Assembly: GCA_963705275.1 (NCBI GenBank)
Contig: OY970063.1
Span: 1,054,001 to 1,118,000, forward strand
Source: Fen-1135 sp963705275
GTDB taxonomy: Bacteria; Desulfobacterota; Syntrophia; Syntrophales; UBA2185
Direction: 5' to 3'
Length of the DNA stretch: 64,000 nt
Positions 19,535 to 29,419 of this stretch are shown here, in pieces. The notes below the pieces were generated by a model. The model saw only the letters and a program-made list of their open reading frames with translations. It was not told where the DNA came from and ran no database searches. The position numbers were made by a program, and so were the translations under genes. How positions within the stretch are numbered: the first letter of the stretch is position 1; the number at the start of each line of letters is the position of its first letter.

Positions 19535-20341
19535 ATGAAGAAATTATTCGGAATGCTCGCCGTCTTTGTATTGATTCTGATAGTCGCGGGTATCGCACAG
19601 GCGGCAACGAAGATCGCGGGGAAGGACGTGGCCTATAGCGCCCAGGGTGTCGTGATGAAAGGCTACCTTGCATATGACGAGAATATCAAGGGCAGACGCC
19701 CGGGAGTGTTGGTGGTCCACGAATGGTGGGGGCTCAATGACTACGCCCGCAAGCGGGCCCGCATGCTGGCAGGACTTGGTTATACGGCCCTCGCCGTGGA
19801 CATGTACGGTGAAGGCAAGATGGCCAAGCACCCTGATGATGCGGGAAAATTTTCATCAGAGCTCATGAAGAATTTTGACGTGGGAAAGGCGCGCTTTGTC
19901 GCAGCGATGGATTTCCTTAAAGGGCAGCCCTCCGTCGACCCAGCGCAGATCGCCGCCATCGGCTATTGCTTCGGCGGCGGCATTGTGCTCAACATGGCGC
20001 GGCAGGGGGTTGATCTTGCGGGTGTTGCAAGCTTTCATGGAAGTTTGACGGCAGTGAAACCCGCCCAGCCCGGCGCGGTGAAGGCAAGTATACTGGTCCT
20101 TCACGGCGAGGATGACAAGTTTATAACGGGAGCGCAGATTGAGGCTTTCAAGAACGAGATGAAAGCCGCGGGCGCCGACTACAAGTTTATCTCCTACCCG
20201 GGCGCAGTTCACAGCTTCACCAACCCTCAGGCTGATGAATTAGGGAAAAAGTATAATATCCCGATCGCGTACAACCGCGACGCAGACAAGAAATCATGGG
20301 AAGAACTGAAGAAATTTCTGCGCACCATTTTCAGAAGATAG
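19535..20341 (+). CDS. secreted dienelactone hydrolase family protein
   Basis: An alpha/beta-hydrolase of about 268 residues. The nucleophile elbow is GYCFGG, with Cys in place of Ser as in dienelactone hydrolase. The acid lies in GEDDKF and the catalytic His in GAVHSFT. Residues about 1-25 form a signal peptide, so it is probably periplasmic, unlike cytosolic ring-cleavage pathway enzymes. The start at 19535 follows GAGGAG by six bases; an ATG 18 bases earlier has no site. Substrate unknown. It converges with the gene on the other strand. Confidence 0.87.
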   Translation: MKKLFGMLAVFVLILIVAGIAQAATKIAGKDVAYSAQGVVMKGYLAYDENIKGRRPGVLVVHEWWGLNDYARKRARMLAGLGYTALAVDMYGEGKMAKHPDDAGKFSSELMKNFDVGKARFVAAMDFLKGQPSVDPAQIAAIGYCFGGGIVLNMARQGVDLAGVASFHGSLTAVKPAQPGAVKASILVLHGEDDKFITGAQIEAFKNEMKAAGADYKFISYPGAVHSFTNPQADELGKKYNIPIAYNRDADKKSWEELKKFLRTIFRR

Positions 20342-20351
20342 CATAGTGCAC

Positions 20352-21482
20352 CTATCTCCTTATGCCTCCGCCTCCGCCAGCGGACGGATGCATAGTCCCT
20401 CCCTCGTGAGCGGGCGGGCCGAATACCCTCCCTTCACTCGGTGGGGGGCCGGGCATTCCAGCGGGTGCACGGAACCTTTCTCCCTCACGTACGCGAGGGC
20501 CCGGCGCCCTTCCCTCTTGGTGAGCGGGGCTCATCATCCTGTGCTCGCCGACAGGAGGACTAACCACCGTGCCACCCGCAGGTGGGCCCGCTGGCCGGAC
20601 GCCACCGCTTGGCACGCCCGTCACACTGCTGCCGCGCGGGGGTGGGCTAACTACTCTTGTGCCGGGAGGCATTTGTTCGCGGGGACCGTGAAAAATTCTT
20701 GTTTCACCGCGAGGAACACCCGTCGAGATAAAACCCTTCCTGCTCTTTACGCCGATCCCGGCAAATGTCCTCCCGTTGAATCTCGCCCCCGGATCGATCC
20801 GAAAGACACGGTGCTTCCTCACATCGTTGAAGTGATTTGAGACAAAAATCACTCTTCCATTTGAGACAATGGTCCTATGGAAATCATGGAGGACGAAGAA
20901 TCCCGGAAACCAAAAACCGGAGCACCAGAAGGGATAAGGAATCCACGTATAAAGGTAATAAAAATCAGGAGGCGGATAGTAGTATGTGACTACAGGTGGA
21001 CCCTGGTCAGAGTAATAACCGTTTATATCCTGCGGATTCGGATAGTCCTGGGAACCCGATGACTCCGCTCCGTAAGTGGCGCCGCCCGTGTAAGGGCTGA
21101 TCGGCAAGCCGGAGGCGGCGGCAACATCGTAGAACCTCTTTAAGGCCTCATCCTTGCCGAGAGCCAGCTTATTGGCATCCGCGGCATCGCCTACCGCTTT
21201 CTGCAGCTCACCTATGATATCGGGAGTCACGGGATAATCGGCAATCCACCCGTTCCGGGGCGTGATGCCGGCTTCTCCAAGCCGGCTTTCCGCTTCAACC
21301 TCTTCGTCTGTCGTCCCTATGCCCAAAGCGGAGGCAAGCCTGACAGCGAAGTCCCCCTCGCGGACGAGTTGCTGCTCTATCGGTGGCGGGCTCCCTGATT
21401 GGGCCCATGCGACTACCGGAATCAAAAACAAGAAAAGACCCGCGATGAACACTATAATATCTCTTGGGGATAGCTTTTTCAT
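20352..21482 (-). CDS. secreted Pro/Gly-rich protein, unknown function
   Basis: A 376-residue protein with a signal peptide (about 1-27, cleavage after VAWA). The middle contains an aromatic stretch rich in Tyr, Trp and Phe (about residues 165-200), and the C-terminal ~130 residues are low-complexity Pro/Gly/Arg repeats such as GPPAxGG ending in GGGGGIRR. It resembles DUF3300-like exported proteins in style only, and I do not assign a function. It may be an envelope or surface protein. It stands alone, with about 270 bases of untranslated DNA upstream. Confidence 0.7.
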   Translation of the reverse strand: MKKLSPRDIIVFIAGLFLFLIPVVAWAQSGSPPPIEQQLVREGDFAVRLASALGIGTTDEEVEAESRLGEAGITPRNGWIADYPVTPDIIGELQKAVGDAADANKLALGKDEALKRFYDVAAASGLPISPYTGGATYGAESSGSQDYPNPQDINGYYSDQGPPVVTYYYPPPDFYYLYTWIPYPFWCSGFWFPGFFVLHDFHRTIVSNGRVIFVSNHFNDVRKHRVFRIDPGARFNGRTFAGIGVKSRKGFISTGVPRGETRIFHGPREQMPPGTRVVSPPPRGSSVTGVPSGGVRPAGPPAGGTVVSPPVGEHRMMSPAHQEGRAPGPRVREGERFRAPAGMPGPPPSEGRVFGPPAHEGGTMHPSAGGGGGIRR

Positions 21483-21750
21483 GCGGCAGTTCTCCTTTCT
21501 ACTCCGATAACGATTTCTCTAGTGAAAGGATATTACATATTATCGCAGGATGCCATAGGCAGGATTACTCATTATGGACTGCGAAATGTCTTATTGCAAA
21601 ACAAGAAAAAGGATGAGGGGGTAAAAGAGAAAAGGAGCGTAGTGCAAACATATATGTCTTCTCACGCGGCGGGACCAAAGTCCTGCACTACGACTCTTTG
21701 CGGCGCATGATATTGCTTCTCCTCGCCCGCAATGAGAATCACGATAGAGC

Positions 21751-22191
21751 TCAGAACGGCAGTTTATTGAGCAGAACCCAGTAAAATCCTATGTCGGCTA
21801 CGGCCTGTGCGAAGTTATTAAACTCAACGGGTTTCACGATATAACTGTTCACCCCGAGTTCATAACTGTCAATCCGGTCCTTCTGCTCATTGGAAGAAGT
21901 GAGAACCACGACAGGCAGAGTCTTCGTCCGCTCGTCAGATCTGATTCTGCGCAAGACCTCAATGCCGTCTACCTTCGGAAGCTTAAGGTCAAGGAGAATC
22001 ACCTTCGGACGGACACATATATTCCTGCCCGCAAACTGGCCCGTACAAAATATGTAATCGAGCGCCTCCTCACCGTCCCGCAATACCTTGACACGGTTGG
22101 CAAGTTTATGCACCTTAAGGGCATCAATGGTCAGCTCCACATCGTCAGGGTTATCCTCTATGAGCAAGACATCGACAATATTATCAGCCAA
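21751..22191 (-). CDS. single-domain response regulator, Rcp1-like (partner of upstream kinase)
   Basis: A receiver of 146 residues related to the other four small receivers here. It has VLLIEDN, phospho-acceptor Asp in ILLDLKLP, TSS and IVKP. The start is TTG at 22191: GGAG lies six bases before it, and it overlaps the end of the kinase gene by eight bases. The upstream frame extension encodes nothing receiver-like. Overlap with the kinase gene makes them a genuine pair. Confidence 0.9.
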   Translation of the reverse strand: MADNIVDVLLIEDNPDDVELTIDALKVHKLANRVKVLRDGEEALDYIFCTGQFAGRNICVRPKVILLDLKLPKVDGIEVLRRIRSDERTKTLPVVVLTSSNEQKDRIDSYELGVNSYIVKPVEFNNFAQAVADIGFYWVLLNKLPF

Positions 22192-24817
22192 ATTTCTTCT
22201 CCTTTCCGGCAATGGTAAAGTAAAATGTTGCTCCCCCGTCCACTTTGCCTTCAGCCCAAACCCGGCCGCCATGGCGATGAATAATACGCTGGACAATAGC
22301 AAGCCCGACACCAGTCCCTTCAAACTCGTCCGGACGATGCAACCGCTCGAAGACACCGAAGAGCTTGTCAGAATATCTCATGTCGAAGCCGGCCCCGTTA
22401 TCCTTCACGTAATAAGTTATCTCGCTTCCCTCGTTGCGACTGCCTATTTGAATCACAGCCGGTTTTCTGTCTCTCGTAAACTTGACGGCATTGGAAAGCA
22501 GATTGACAACGACCTGTCTGATGAGAGATGCATCGGCGAAGACGGGTATCATATTGACGATTGTGAAGTCAAGCTCCCGGTTCGGGTTTAGTTCCTTGAT
22601 CTCTCCCCATACATCGCGTGCCACTGCTTCCATATTGACCCTCGACATATGCATTTCCTTGCGGCTCAATCTCGAAAACGAAAGGAGGTCATCGATCAAC
22701 TGTCCCATCTGCTGCGCGTTTCTGCTTATAGCATGCAGCTTTCTTACGCCTTCTTCTTCAAGCTTATCTTCGAAGTCACGGATGAGCCTCAAAGAAAAGC
22801 CGTCGATCGCCCTGAGAGGCGCCCTGAGGTCGTGGGAGACCGAGTAGCTGAAGCCCTCCAGTTCCTTGTTCGCCGCTTCCAGCTGAACCGTCCTCTCCTT
22901 GAGTTCCATCTCTGCCGCCCTGCGCTCGGTGATGTCCAGTCCGTATATCCGGATGCGCTCAGCTTGTCTTACATAATTTATCGATTGCAGGTACCATCTC
23001 CCGGAAACGGTCACTTCCCGCACGCTGCATTCCGTTTCTGACTCACGGCAGGCGCTCACTAGCGCCTCCCAGTCGGCAAGCCACGGATGCGCAAGCCCGC
23101 TCTTTCGGATGCCAGGGAACAACATCTCAGCGGCTGGGTTTACGAACTGTATATTGCCCGCCATATCAGTCTCCACTATAGGATTCGGGTTCAGCCTGGG
23201 GAACGTTGCCAGGCGCTCCATTTCCGCTTCCGCCTGCTTGCGCTCGGTAATATCCCTCACGAGGCCGACCATAGATACGACTTCACCCATTTCGTTTCGC
23301 CTGGGCATTCCCTGCGCCCATATCCAGCGGACGACCCCGTCAGTCGTTCTTATGCGGCATTCAAAATTCCATTCCGTGCCTGTGGATATCGCCTGCCCGA
23401 ACTTCTCGTCCACCTCCTTGCGGTCGGAAGTTAGCACGTGTTCGAGGAACATCTGATATGACCATTCGGGAAGAAGCGTCTTATAGCCGAAGATCTGATC
23501 ATGGCGGAGCGACCGCCAGGCCTTTCCTGTTCTCGTGTCGAGTCCCCATATGCCGAGCTCGCCTGCTTCGAGCGCATGCGTGAGGCGCTCTTCACTTTCT
23601 TTAAGCTCTGCCGTTCTTTCCTCAACCCGATCTTCCAATTCATCGTATGATCTCTGCAATGCCTTCTGCGCTGCTCTGAGCGCCGTTACGTCCCGGGCTG
23701 CCGCGAATACGCCCTGTACTTCTCCCTTATCGTCCTTAAAGGTTGCGGCATTGTAGAGAACCTCTGTTATCTCGCCTGACGCATGGCGGATGGCGAGGGG
23801 ATAGTCTTTAACAAAACCCTGTGAGAAGACCTTGCTGTAGCCCTCCCGAGCCTTGCCGGGTTCTGTAAAGTAATCGGAAAAATCACTGCCGATGAGCTTC
23901 TCGCGGGAGACGCCGGTGACATCCTCCGCAGCCTTGTTTACGTCCATCACCTTGCCTTCGGCGCTGATCGTAACCAGGGGGTCCAGGCTCACTTCGATGA
24001 GGCTCCGTGTATAAAGGCCGGCGATACGGAGCGCTTCCCGGGCCTTTTCCTTTTCCTCTATACCCGCCCGCAGACTTGCATTGGCATCCTTCAGTCTGCC
24101 GGCCATTTCATTGAAGGAAAGGGACAAGGACGCAATCTCATCCCGGCCTCTTACGGGCACCCTGTATTCGAGGTCGCCCCGGGCAATTATCTCCGTTCCG
24201 TTCTTGAGGGTCTTGATGGATGCCGTTATATTCCCACTCAAAAAGTATGATATGGCGCCTGCGATCACTATCATGATGAGGAGCGTAACCGTGATAAACC
24301 AGATAGACCATGTCAGCGTTTTTTGAATGGAGGCGTCGCTCTCACGGGAGAGAGAGTATGCATCACCGGCCATGATCTGGGACCTGGCCATGAGCTGCGT
24401 CACGTTCCTCTCGTTGTTTTCATCTAGAAGGGCCCGCATGGAGGCGGAGGCGTGTTTCTTTCTCTCGTCGTTCTCGACGAGCTTCCCAAAGAACAGGACC
24501 GTATCCTCGTGGTTCTTCATGATCCTCGTGAGGATAATGCCCTCTTTTTCACCGGCGAATCTTGCGCCTCTGATGAGGTCCTCAAGCGAGGCATGCTTCA
24601 TTTCCCATTGCTGACGGGCGCGTTTGCCGGGTTTCATCAGGTAGTCGTAGGTGATAGTGTTCATATCGGAGACACCTATGACGAGCTGGTCGGCGAGCGC
24701 CCCCGTCGCCACGGAGTCTGCCACTTTATCTCTCGCGATATTGAGGACAAGCCCTGTAATTACCAGGGAACAGACGAGAAGGAGGACATTGATCAGGAGT
24801 TTGGTTCTTATGGACAT
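22184..24817 (-). CDS. membrane histidine kinase, HAMP-PAS-PAS-PAS
   Basis: A sensor kinase of 877 residues. The first membrane helix is at about 8-27, a periplasmic four-helix-like sensor region spans 28-165, the second helix is at about 168-194, and HAMP follows to about 245. Three PAS domains lie at about 262-380, 415-535 and 540-640. The HisKA phospho-site is His662 in SYSVSHDLRAPLRA, followed by a HATPase domain with DNGAGFD and GTGVGLAI. GAGGT is four bases before the ATG. It starts seven bases after a substrate-binding-protein gene and overlaps its receiver gene, so a periplasmic binding protein may feed it a signal (inference). Confidence 0.92.
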   Translation of the reverse strand: MSIRTKLLINVLLLVCSLVITGLVLNIARDKVADSVATGALADQLVIGVSDMNTITYDYLMKPGKRARQQWEMKHASLEDLIRGARFAGEKEGIILTRIMKNHEDTVLFFGKLVENDERKKHASASMRALLDENNERNVTQLMARSQIMAGDAYSLSRESDASIQKTLTWSIWFITVTLLIMIVIAGAISYFLSGNITASIKTLKNGTEIIARGDLEYRVPVRGRDEIASLSLSFNEMAGRLKDANASLRAGIEEKEKAREALRIAGLYTRSLIEVSLDPLVTISAEGKVMDVNKAAEDVTGVSREKLIGSDFSDYFTEPGKAREGYSKVFSQGFVKDYPLAIRHASGEITEVLYNAATFKDDKGEVQGVFAAARDVTALRAAQKALQRSYDELEDRVEERTAELKESEERLTHALEAGELGIWGLDTRTGKAWRSLRHDQIFGYKTLLPEWSYQMFLEHVLTSDRKEVDEKFGQAISTGTEWNFECRIRTTDGVVRWIWAQGMPRRNEMGEVVSMVGLVRDITERKQAEAEMERLATFPRLNPNPIVETDMAGNIQFVNPAAEMLFPGIRKSGLAHPWLADWEALVSACRESETECSVREVTVSGRWYLQSINYVRQAERIRIYGLDITERRAAEMELKERTVQLEAANKELEGFSYSVSHDLRAPLRAIDGFSLRLIRDFEDKLEEEGVRKLHAISRNAQQMGQLIDDLLSFSRLSRKEMHMSRVNMEAVARDVWGEIKELNPNRELDFTIVNMIPVFADASLIRQVVVNLLSNAVKFTRDRKPAVIQIGSRNEGSEITYYVKDNGAGFDMRYSDKLFGVFERLHRPDEFEGTGVGLAIVQRIIHRHGGRVWAEGKVDGGATFYFTIAGKEKKFG

Positions 24818-24824
24818 GATGACC

Positions 24825-25838
24825 TCAATGGATGATTCTCACTGCCTCCGGTTTTATCCTCTCGAGACTTTCCCAATGGATGAACCGAAGGTAATTGGGC
24901 ATCTCCTTTGCCCCGGTGAGTCTGCGGCGCATGGCCCACTTTGCCTCGTCCTCCATCAGGATAACGAGGTCCTGGTCGAGCCTTACCCGGAGGTCACACC
25001 GCCTCCATACTGACTGTAATAAAGCAGGATCGTAGCCCAACCGCGCTGCAATCAAGTTCTGGGCGTCCGTTGCGTGCTCCGACCAATACTTTTCCGCCTC
25101 CAAGAGGGCTTCGAGCATGCGTTTGACCGCACGCGGACGTTCTTTGATGAACTCCTCTTTGGCCACCAGCATTAACTGATAATTCTGGCCGCTTTGTCCA
25201 GGCCAGGTCACTGCATTGGGACCAAGGCTGTCTCTGATTTTTCCGGCATATGGCTCCCATGTAATGGCGGCCTCCACAGCGCCGGAGGAGATAGCCTCCG
25301 GCATTTCGTAAGGCTTCAGGTCCACGAGCTTGACACTTCCAATAGCAATGCCATGCAGGGAGAGGAACGTCTCCAGGAAGAAATCTCCCACGGTGTTGCG
25401 CGTGAATCCGATCCTCCTGCCTTTTAAATGGGCGGGTTCAGTAATCCCGCGATCTTTCCTCGCGCTGATTTCCACAGTGTCACCACGGAAGATAGATGCA
25501 AGTATCCTGAGATCGTCCCGCTGGAAACTCTTGGTTACGAATACGAAGGCCGATACCGCTGTTACATCGACCCTGTTCTTCAGAAGATCGTCCGTCGCCT
25601 TTGGTCCATCCGGGAAATCTATGATCGTCACATCAAGTCCGTGCTCTTTGAACATGCCCCTGGCATCTGCAATGTACGCAAGAGATGAGCTTTCTATGAC
25701 CACTAGACCCAGGGTGATCTTTTCGACGGCGCCGGTAAATTTTGCCCCGGTCCCTTTCTGGCAGTGCAGGCAGAAAAGGGCAATCGCCGAAAGGGCGATT
25801 AAGATGACGGCTCTTTTTGTCTGTCTTGATTTGAGCAT
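24825..25838 (-). CDS. ABC-type substrate-binding protein, NMT1/THI5-like (SBP1)
   Basis: A periplasmic binding protein of 337 residues of the nitrate/sulfonate/taurine and THI5 type (SsuA/TauA-like). It has an N-terminal membrane/signal segment with two cysteines (CLHC) that could carry lipid, then a typical SBP lobe (VVIESSSLAYIADARGMFKE, WEPYAGKI). No permease or ATPase gene adjoins it. Instead a histidine kinase starts seven bases downstream. I infer a sensory rather than transport role. It is the only intact member of three tandem copies. Confidence 0.85.
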   Translation of the reverse strand: MLKSRQTKRAVILIALSAIALFCLHCQKGTGAKFTGAVEKITLGLVVIESSSLAYIADARGMFKEHGLDVTIIDFPDGPKATDDLLKNRVDVTAVSAFVFVTKSFQRDDLRILASIFRGDTVEISARKDRGITEPAHLKGRRIGFTRNTVGDFFLETFLSLHGIAIGSVKLVDLKPYEMPEAISSGAVEAAITWEPYAGKIRDSLGPNAVTWPGQSGQNYQLMLVAKEEFIKERPRAVKRMLEALLEAEKYWSEHATDAQNLIAARLGYDPALLQSVWRRCDLRVRLDQDLVILMEDEAKWAMRRRLTGAKEMPNYLRFIHWESLERIKPEAVRIIH

Positions 25839-25986
25839 GTCACGTACCGGCTGCTTATAAAGAATTATTATCCCGTTGCCCTCTTGCAGATCAATCCTCT
25901 GAGCGTCAAAGTATAGGGATACGGTTTCTGCACGTCAAGCAGCAATATGTTCCATGTTCCGGGGAAAAAATCTCTCCCCGCTTTTT

Positions 25987-26996
25987 CTAATGAATCAATC
26001 CGATGGTGTCCGGCCTTATCTTTTCCAGGGGCCGCCAATCGATATACCTGATGTAGTTCGGTATGTCCGGGCGATCTCCCTTCTGCTTCAGAAGCCATTT
26101 TGCCTCGTCCTCCATCAGGGTCACGAGGTCCTGATCGAGTCTCACCCGGAAATCAACCCGTTTCCATAATGACTGTAATGAGGCGGGATCGTAGCCCCGC
26201 CGCGAGGCGACCAGGTTCTGTGCATCCGCAGTGCGCTCCGTACAATATTTTTCCGCCTCCAACAGGGCCTTGAGGAGGCGTTCAACTGCAAGCGGTCGTT
26301 CTTTGATGAATTCCTCTTTGGCCATCAGCACGAATTGATAGCGCTGGCCGCTTTGCCCCGGCCAGATCAAAGCATTGGCACCAAGGCTGTCTCTGATCTT
26401 TTTAGCATAAGGCTCCCAGGCAATAACGGCGTCCACGGAGCCGGAGGAAATAGCATCCGTGATCTCAGAAGGCCGGAGGTCCACGAGCCTGGCACCTCCT
26501 GAGGCGATGCCATGCAGGGAAAGGAACGTCGCCATGAAGAAATCCAGAACTGTACCTTTCGTCAGTCCGATCCGCCTGCCTCTTAAGTGGCGGGTTTAGT
26601 GATCCCGCGGTCTTTCCTCGCAATCACTTCAAATGTGTCTCCACGGAAGATAGACCCGAATATCCTGAGATCATTCACGTGGAGACTCCTGGTGACGAAT
26701 ATGAAGTCCGCCACCACTGCCACATCGACCCTGTTTTTCAGAAGGTCGTCTGAAGCCTTTACCCCATCGGGGAAATCTATGATCGTCACATCGAGTCCAT
26801 GCTCTTTGAACATGCCTTTGGCGTCGGCGATGTACACAAGGGACGAGCTTTCTATAGCAACCACACCCAGGGTGATCTTTTCGACGGGCCCGGCATATTT
26901 CCCTCCGCTCCCCTTCTGGCAGCAGATGAAAAAAAGGGCCGTCGCGGAAAATACGATTAAGATCAATGCTGCTTTTATTTTTCTGGATTCAGGCAT
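25987..26996 (-). pseudogene. second copy of substrate-binding protein (SBP2), frameshifted
   Basis: A close paralogue of SBP1 along its entire length. Compared with SBP1, one base of a G/C run is missing near 26587-26590: the N-terminal part ends KPAT-stop, whereas inserting one C gives KPAHLRGRRIG as in SBP1 (EPAHLKGRRIG). With that base the protein would be 336 residues, one shorter than SBP1. The rest is undamaged, so the lesion is recent or is a sequence error. Substitutions spread over both lobes show this is an old duplication, not an assembly duplicate. Confidence 0.82.
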
Positions 26997-27010
26997 GTCT
27001 TGTCCCGCTG

Positions 27011-27341
27011 CTAATGAATTATTCCGACGGCGTCCGGCTTAATCTTTTCCAGGGGCCGCCAATCGAGATACTTCGAGGTAATTGGGTATATCGCGGCGTT
27101 CTCCCTTCAGCTGCAGAAGCCATTTCGTCTCGTCCTCCATCAGCCTGAGTAGGTGCTGGTCCATGCGCACCTCGTAAGCCTGCTGCGGCCATATTGAGGA
27201 GAGGAGCGACTTGGTAGTCATAGGTAGCCCTAATCCTAATTTCTCCGGAGCGGGACGTTGCAGATAGGGCCGCAAAAAAAACAGCGCCACCAGGCAAAGG
27301 GCGATGCCCGTTGAAAGAATAATCCAGGTTATTTTCTTCAT
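27011..27341 (-). pseudogene. third copy of substrate-binding protein (SBP3), internally deleted remnant
   Basis: Only about 110 codons remain. The first ~45 residues give a signal/membrane segment and an SBP-like opening (PEKLGLGLP). They join directly to the C-terminal SBP tail (VRMDQHLLRLMEDETKWLL), which matches SBP1 and SBP2. The middle ~220 residues are absent. In addition, one extra base at about 27072-27078 breaks the frame in the last ~15 codons; removing it restores a tail ending in GIIH like its paralogues. It is a clear decayed copy. Confidence 0.7.
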
Positions 27342-27487
27342 CTTTCATATTCTCCGGACAAGCTGTATGGACAGGCTGATTTGGAGGAAGACCGCGAAAA
27401 GTTACAGGTGGCGGTATCATATTTTTTCTGTTCGCGTCAAGCCCGATCTCACGCGATGCATTGCGAAATGTCAAGGCAGGAAGCGTC

Positions 27488-28144
27488 CTATTTTCCAGCG
27501 GGCTGATGCATCTTTTTCAATATCGATATTACCTCTCGATCCTCCATATCCGGGAAGCTCCGGTAGAAGGAGGCGACGGCAAAGGAGTAGCCCCTGTCGA
27601 CATGTAAGCATACGATGGAATCAACCTCATGGCTCACCAGATCGTACGCATCGTTATGGGCGACAGGAACTGCGCATATTATTTTCAGGGCGTGGTTGTC
27701 CCTCGCGAAGCTGATGGCGGCAAGCATGGTGAAGCCTGTGGCAAGTCCGTCATCAGCGATGACAACAGTGCGTCCGCCGAGGTCGGGAAACGGCTTTGAC
27801 CCGCGGTACAGCCTGTCCCTTCTCAGCACCTCTTCGTACACTTCATCCACAATGGCGTCTATCTCATCCTTTCTTACATATCTCGCATCGACAAGCCTCT
27901 TGTTCAGCATGACCTTCTTACCGAGAGTGACGGCGCCGAAGCCCATCTGATCGTTCTGCGGTATGGGGAGCTTGCGAAGCGTTATCGGCTCCAAAGGACA
28001 ATTCAACTTGACAGCAATGGGATAGCCTACGGAGATCCCGCCTCTCGGTATGCCGAGGACGATGGGATTCTTATCGTCCTTTCCGAGATGAATTTTTTCC
28101 GCAAGTTTGGCCCCCGCGTCAAGTCTGTTCTTAAAGAGAATCAT
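27488..28144 (-). CDS. phosphoribosyltransferase domain protein
   Basis: A 218-residue type I PRTase-fold protein. The PRPP-binding motif is VVIADDGLATGFT, and IPRGGISVG forms the pyrophosphate loop. It belongs to the group often fused to, or next to, dienelactone-hydrolase-like domains, and an uncharacterised hydrolase is indeed two genes upstream. Substrate unknown. The start at 28144 is chosen because AGGAG lies eight bases before it; an upstream in-frame start eight codons earlier has no site. It is the last gene in a run hydrolase-EndoQ-PRTase. Confidence 0.87.
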   Translation of the reverse strand: MILFKNRLDAGAKLAEKIHLGKDDKNPIVLGIPRGGISVGYPIAVKLNCPLEPITLRKLPIPQNDQMGFGAVTLGKKVMLNKRLVDARYVRKDEIDAIVDEVYEEVLRRDRLYRGSKPFPDLGGRTVVIADDGLATGFTMLAAISFARDNHALKIICAVPVAHNDAYDLVSHEVDSIVCLHVDRGYSFAVASFYRSFPDMEDREVISILKKMHQPAGK

Positions 28145-28183
28145 GGCATATACTCCTGATGTTCCCAACCAAACGCATTCAAT

Positions 28184-29413
28184 TCACTCGAAGATTCTTA
28201 CCCTCCCGTATTCGCCGTCAAATCCGGGCTTGATCGCGACGTCACCCCTGCGCATGCGCGAGACGGCCTCCGTGAAGCGGGGCGAGCCGGCGCGCTCCAA
28301 ATCTTCCAGAGGTATCGTTGTGAGGATGCTCAATTCATTGCCCAGTTCCTGCAGCAATCTAGTATATTCACGATCAACCATACTGCTCTTCGCGCCCGCA
28401 TTTATAGTTTCGGCGATAATCTCCCGGAGGGGCATTACAGAATAGAAAGGCGGCCGGCCTTTCGGCCTGATGCCCATTTTCCTGTCCGCAAGCTCTTCTA
28501 TTCTATGCATAACGCCCATGGTCAATTTCCTGCCGCACACGGGGCACAAATACTTATGCCGGATCGTTTCGTCCGGGCTCATGCTTACAGCGCACGAACG
28601 GTGGCCGTCGTAATAGTATTTCCCCTCCTGCGGAAAGAATTCGATCGTGCCTACTAAACCTCTTTTCGATTTTATGGCATCGATAATCGCCGCATACGAG
28701 ACTTCGCAATCGAATATGTTTGCCTCACGGCCGATGGTATTGGGGGAATGCGCATCGGAATTGGATAATAAGGTTATCTTTGCAAGAAATGAAATCCGCC
28801 AATTCATGGCCGGGTCCGAGGAAAGTCCTGTTTCAATCGCATGAATATGCGGCGTCGATTCTTCAAAGCATTCCTCAAGGGAGGAAAATCCCGATACTGC
28901 GCCTAACACCGAGAAATGCGGCGTCCATGCATGTGCAGGAACGAGCATGGCCTCTGCACATGAATCCAGCACTATTTTCAAGAGACCCTTTGCATCCAGT
29001 TTCAAGACGGGTCTCCCATCCGAGGCGAGTCTCCCTATTTTTGCAAGCGCCCTGCTTAATTTCGCGGCATCGGAGAAGTCACGGACAAATACGATGGAGT
29101 GGACCTTCCTGGTCCTCCCTTCCTTTTTGTAGACGCAGCTTATCTCCGCTGACGGCAGGAAGAATACGGGGGCTTTGCAGGAATCCGGGATTTCATGAGA
29201 TTGAAACTTTTTTTTCAGGGAGTACAACCCATTTCCCGCAAGTTCAAGTTTCTTTCTTAAGTCGCTGAGCCATGCAGGATGAGTGAAATCCCCCGTGCCA
29301 ATCACCGTGATTCCTTTCAGCTGCGCCCATTTCCAGATAATCTCGGGGGAAAGGTCTTTGCTTGTTGCTATGGAGTATCTTGAATGGATGTGAAGGTCTG
29401 CAGTGAAACGCAT
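28184..29413 (-). CDS. EndoQ-type PHP-domain endonuclease (TIGR00375-like)
   Basis: A 409-residue protein with an N-terminal PHP domain (ADLHIHSRYS with His8 and His10; GTGDFTHP; NSDAHS), a CPVCGRKLTMG zinc-ribbon at about residue 290-300 with a following HRIEELADR helix, and a helical C-terminal domain. This layout is that of Endonuclease Q, which nicks DNA 5' of deaminated bases such as uracil and hypoxanthine. EndoQ is mainly archaeal with scattered bacterial cases. Start ATG is seven bases after the hydrolase stop, so it is in an operon with that gene. Confidence 0.85.
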   Translation of the reverse strand: MRFTADLHIHSRYSIATSKDLSPEIIWKWAQLKGITVIGTGDFTHPAWLSDLRKKLELAGNGLYSLKKKFQSHEIPDSCKAPVFFLPSAEISCVYKKEGRTRKVHSIVFVRDFSDAAKLSRALAKIGRLASDGRPVLKLDAKGLLKIVLDSCAEAMLVPAHAWTPHFSVLGAVSGFSSLEECFEESTPHIHAIETGLSSDPAMNWRISFLAKITLLSNSDAHSPNTIGREANIFDCEVSYAAIIDAIKSKRGLVGTIEFFPQEGKYYYDGHRSCAVSMSPDETIRHKYLCPVCGRKLTMGVMHRIEELADRKMGIRPKGRPPFYSVMPLREIIAETINAGAKSSMVDREYTRLLQELGNELSILTTIPLEDLERAGSPRFTEAVSRMRRGDVAIKPGFDGEYGRVRIFE

Positions 29414-29419
29414 GAGTGC

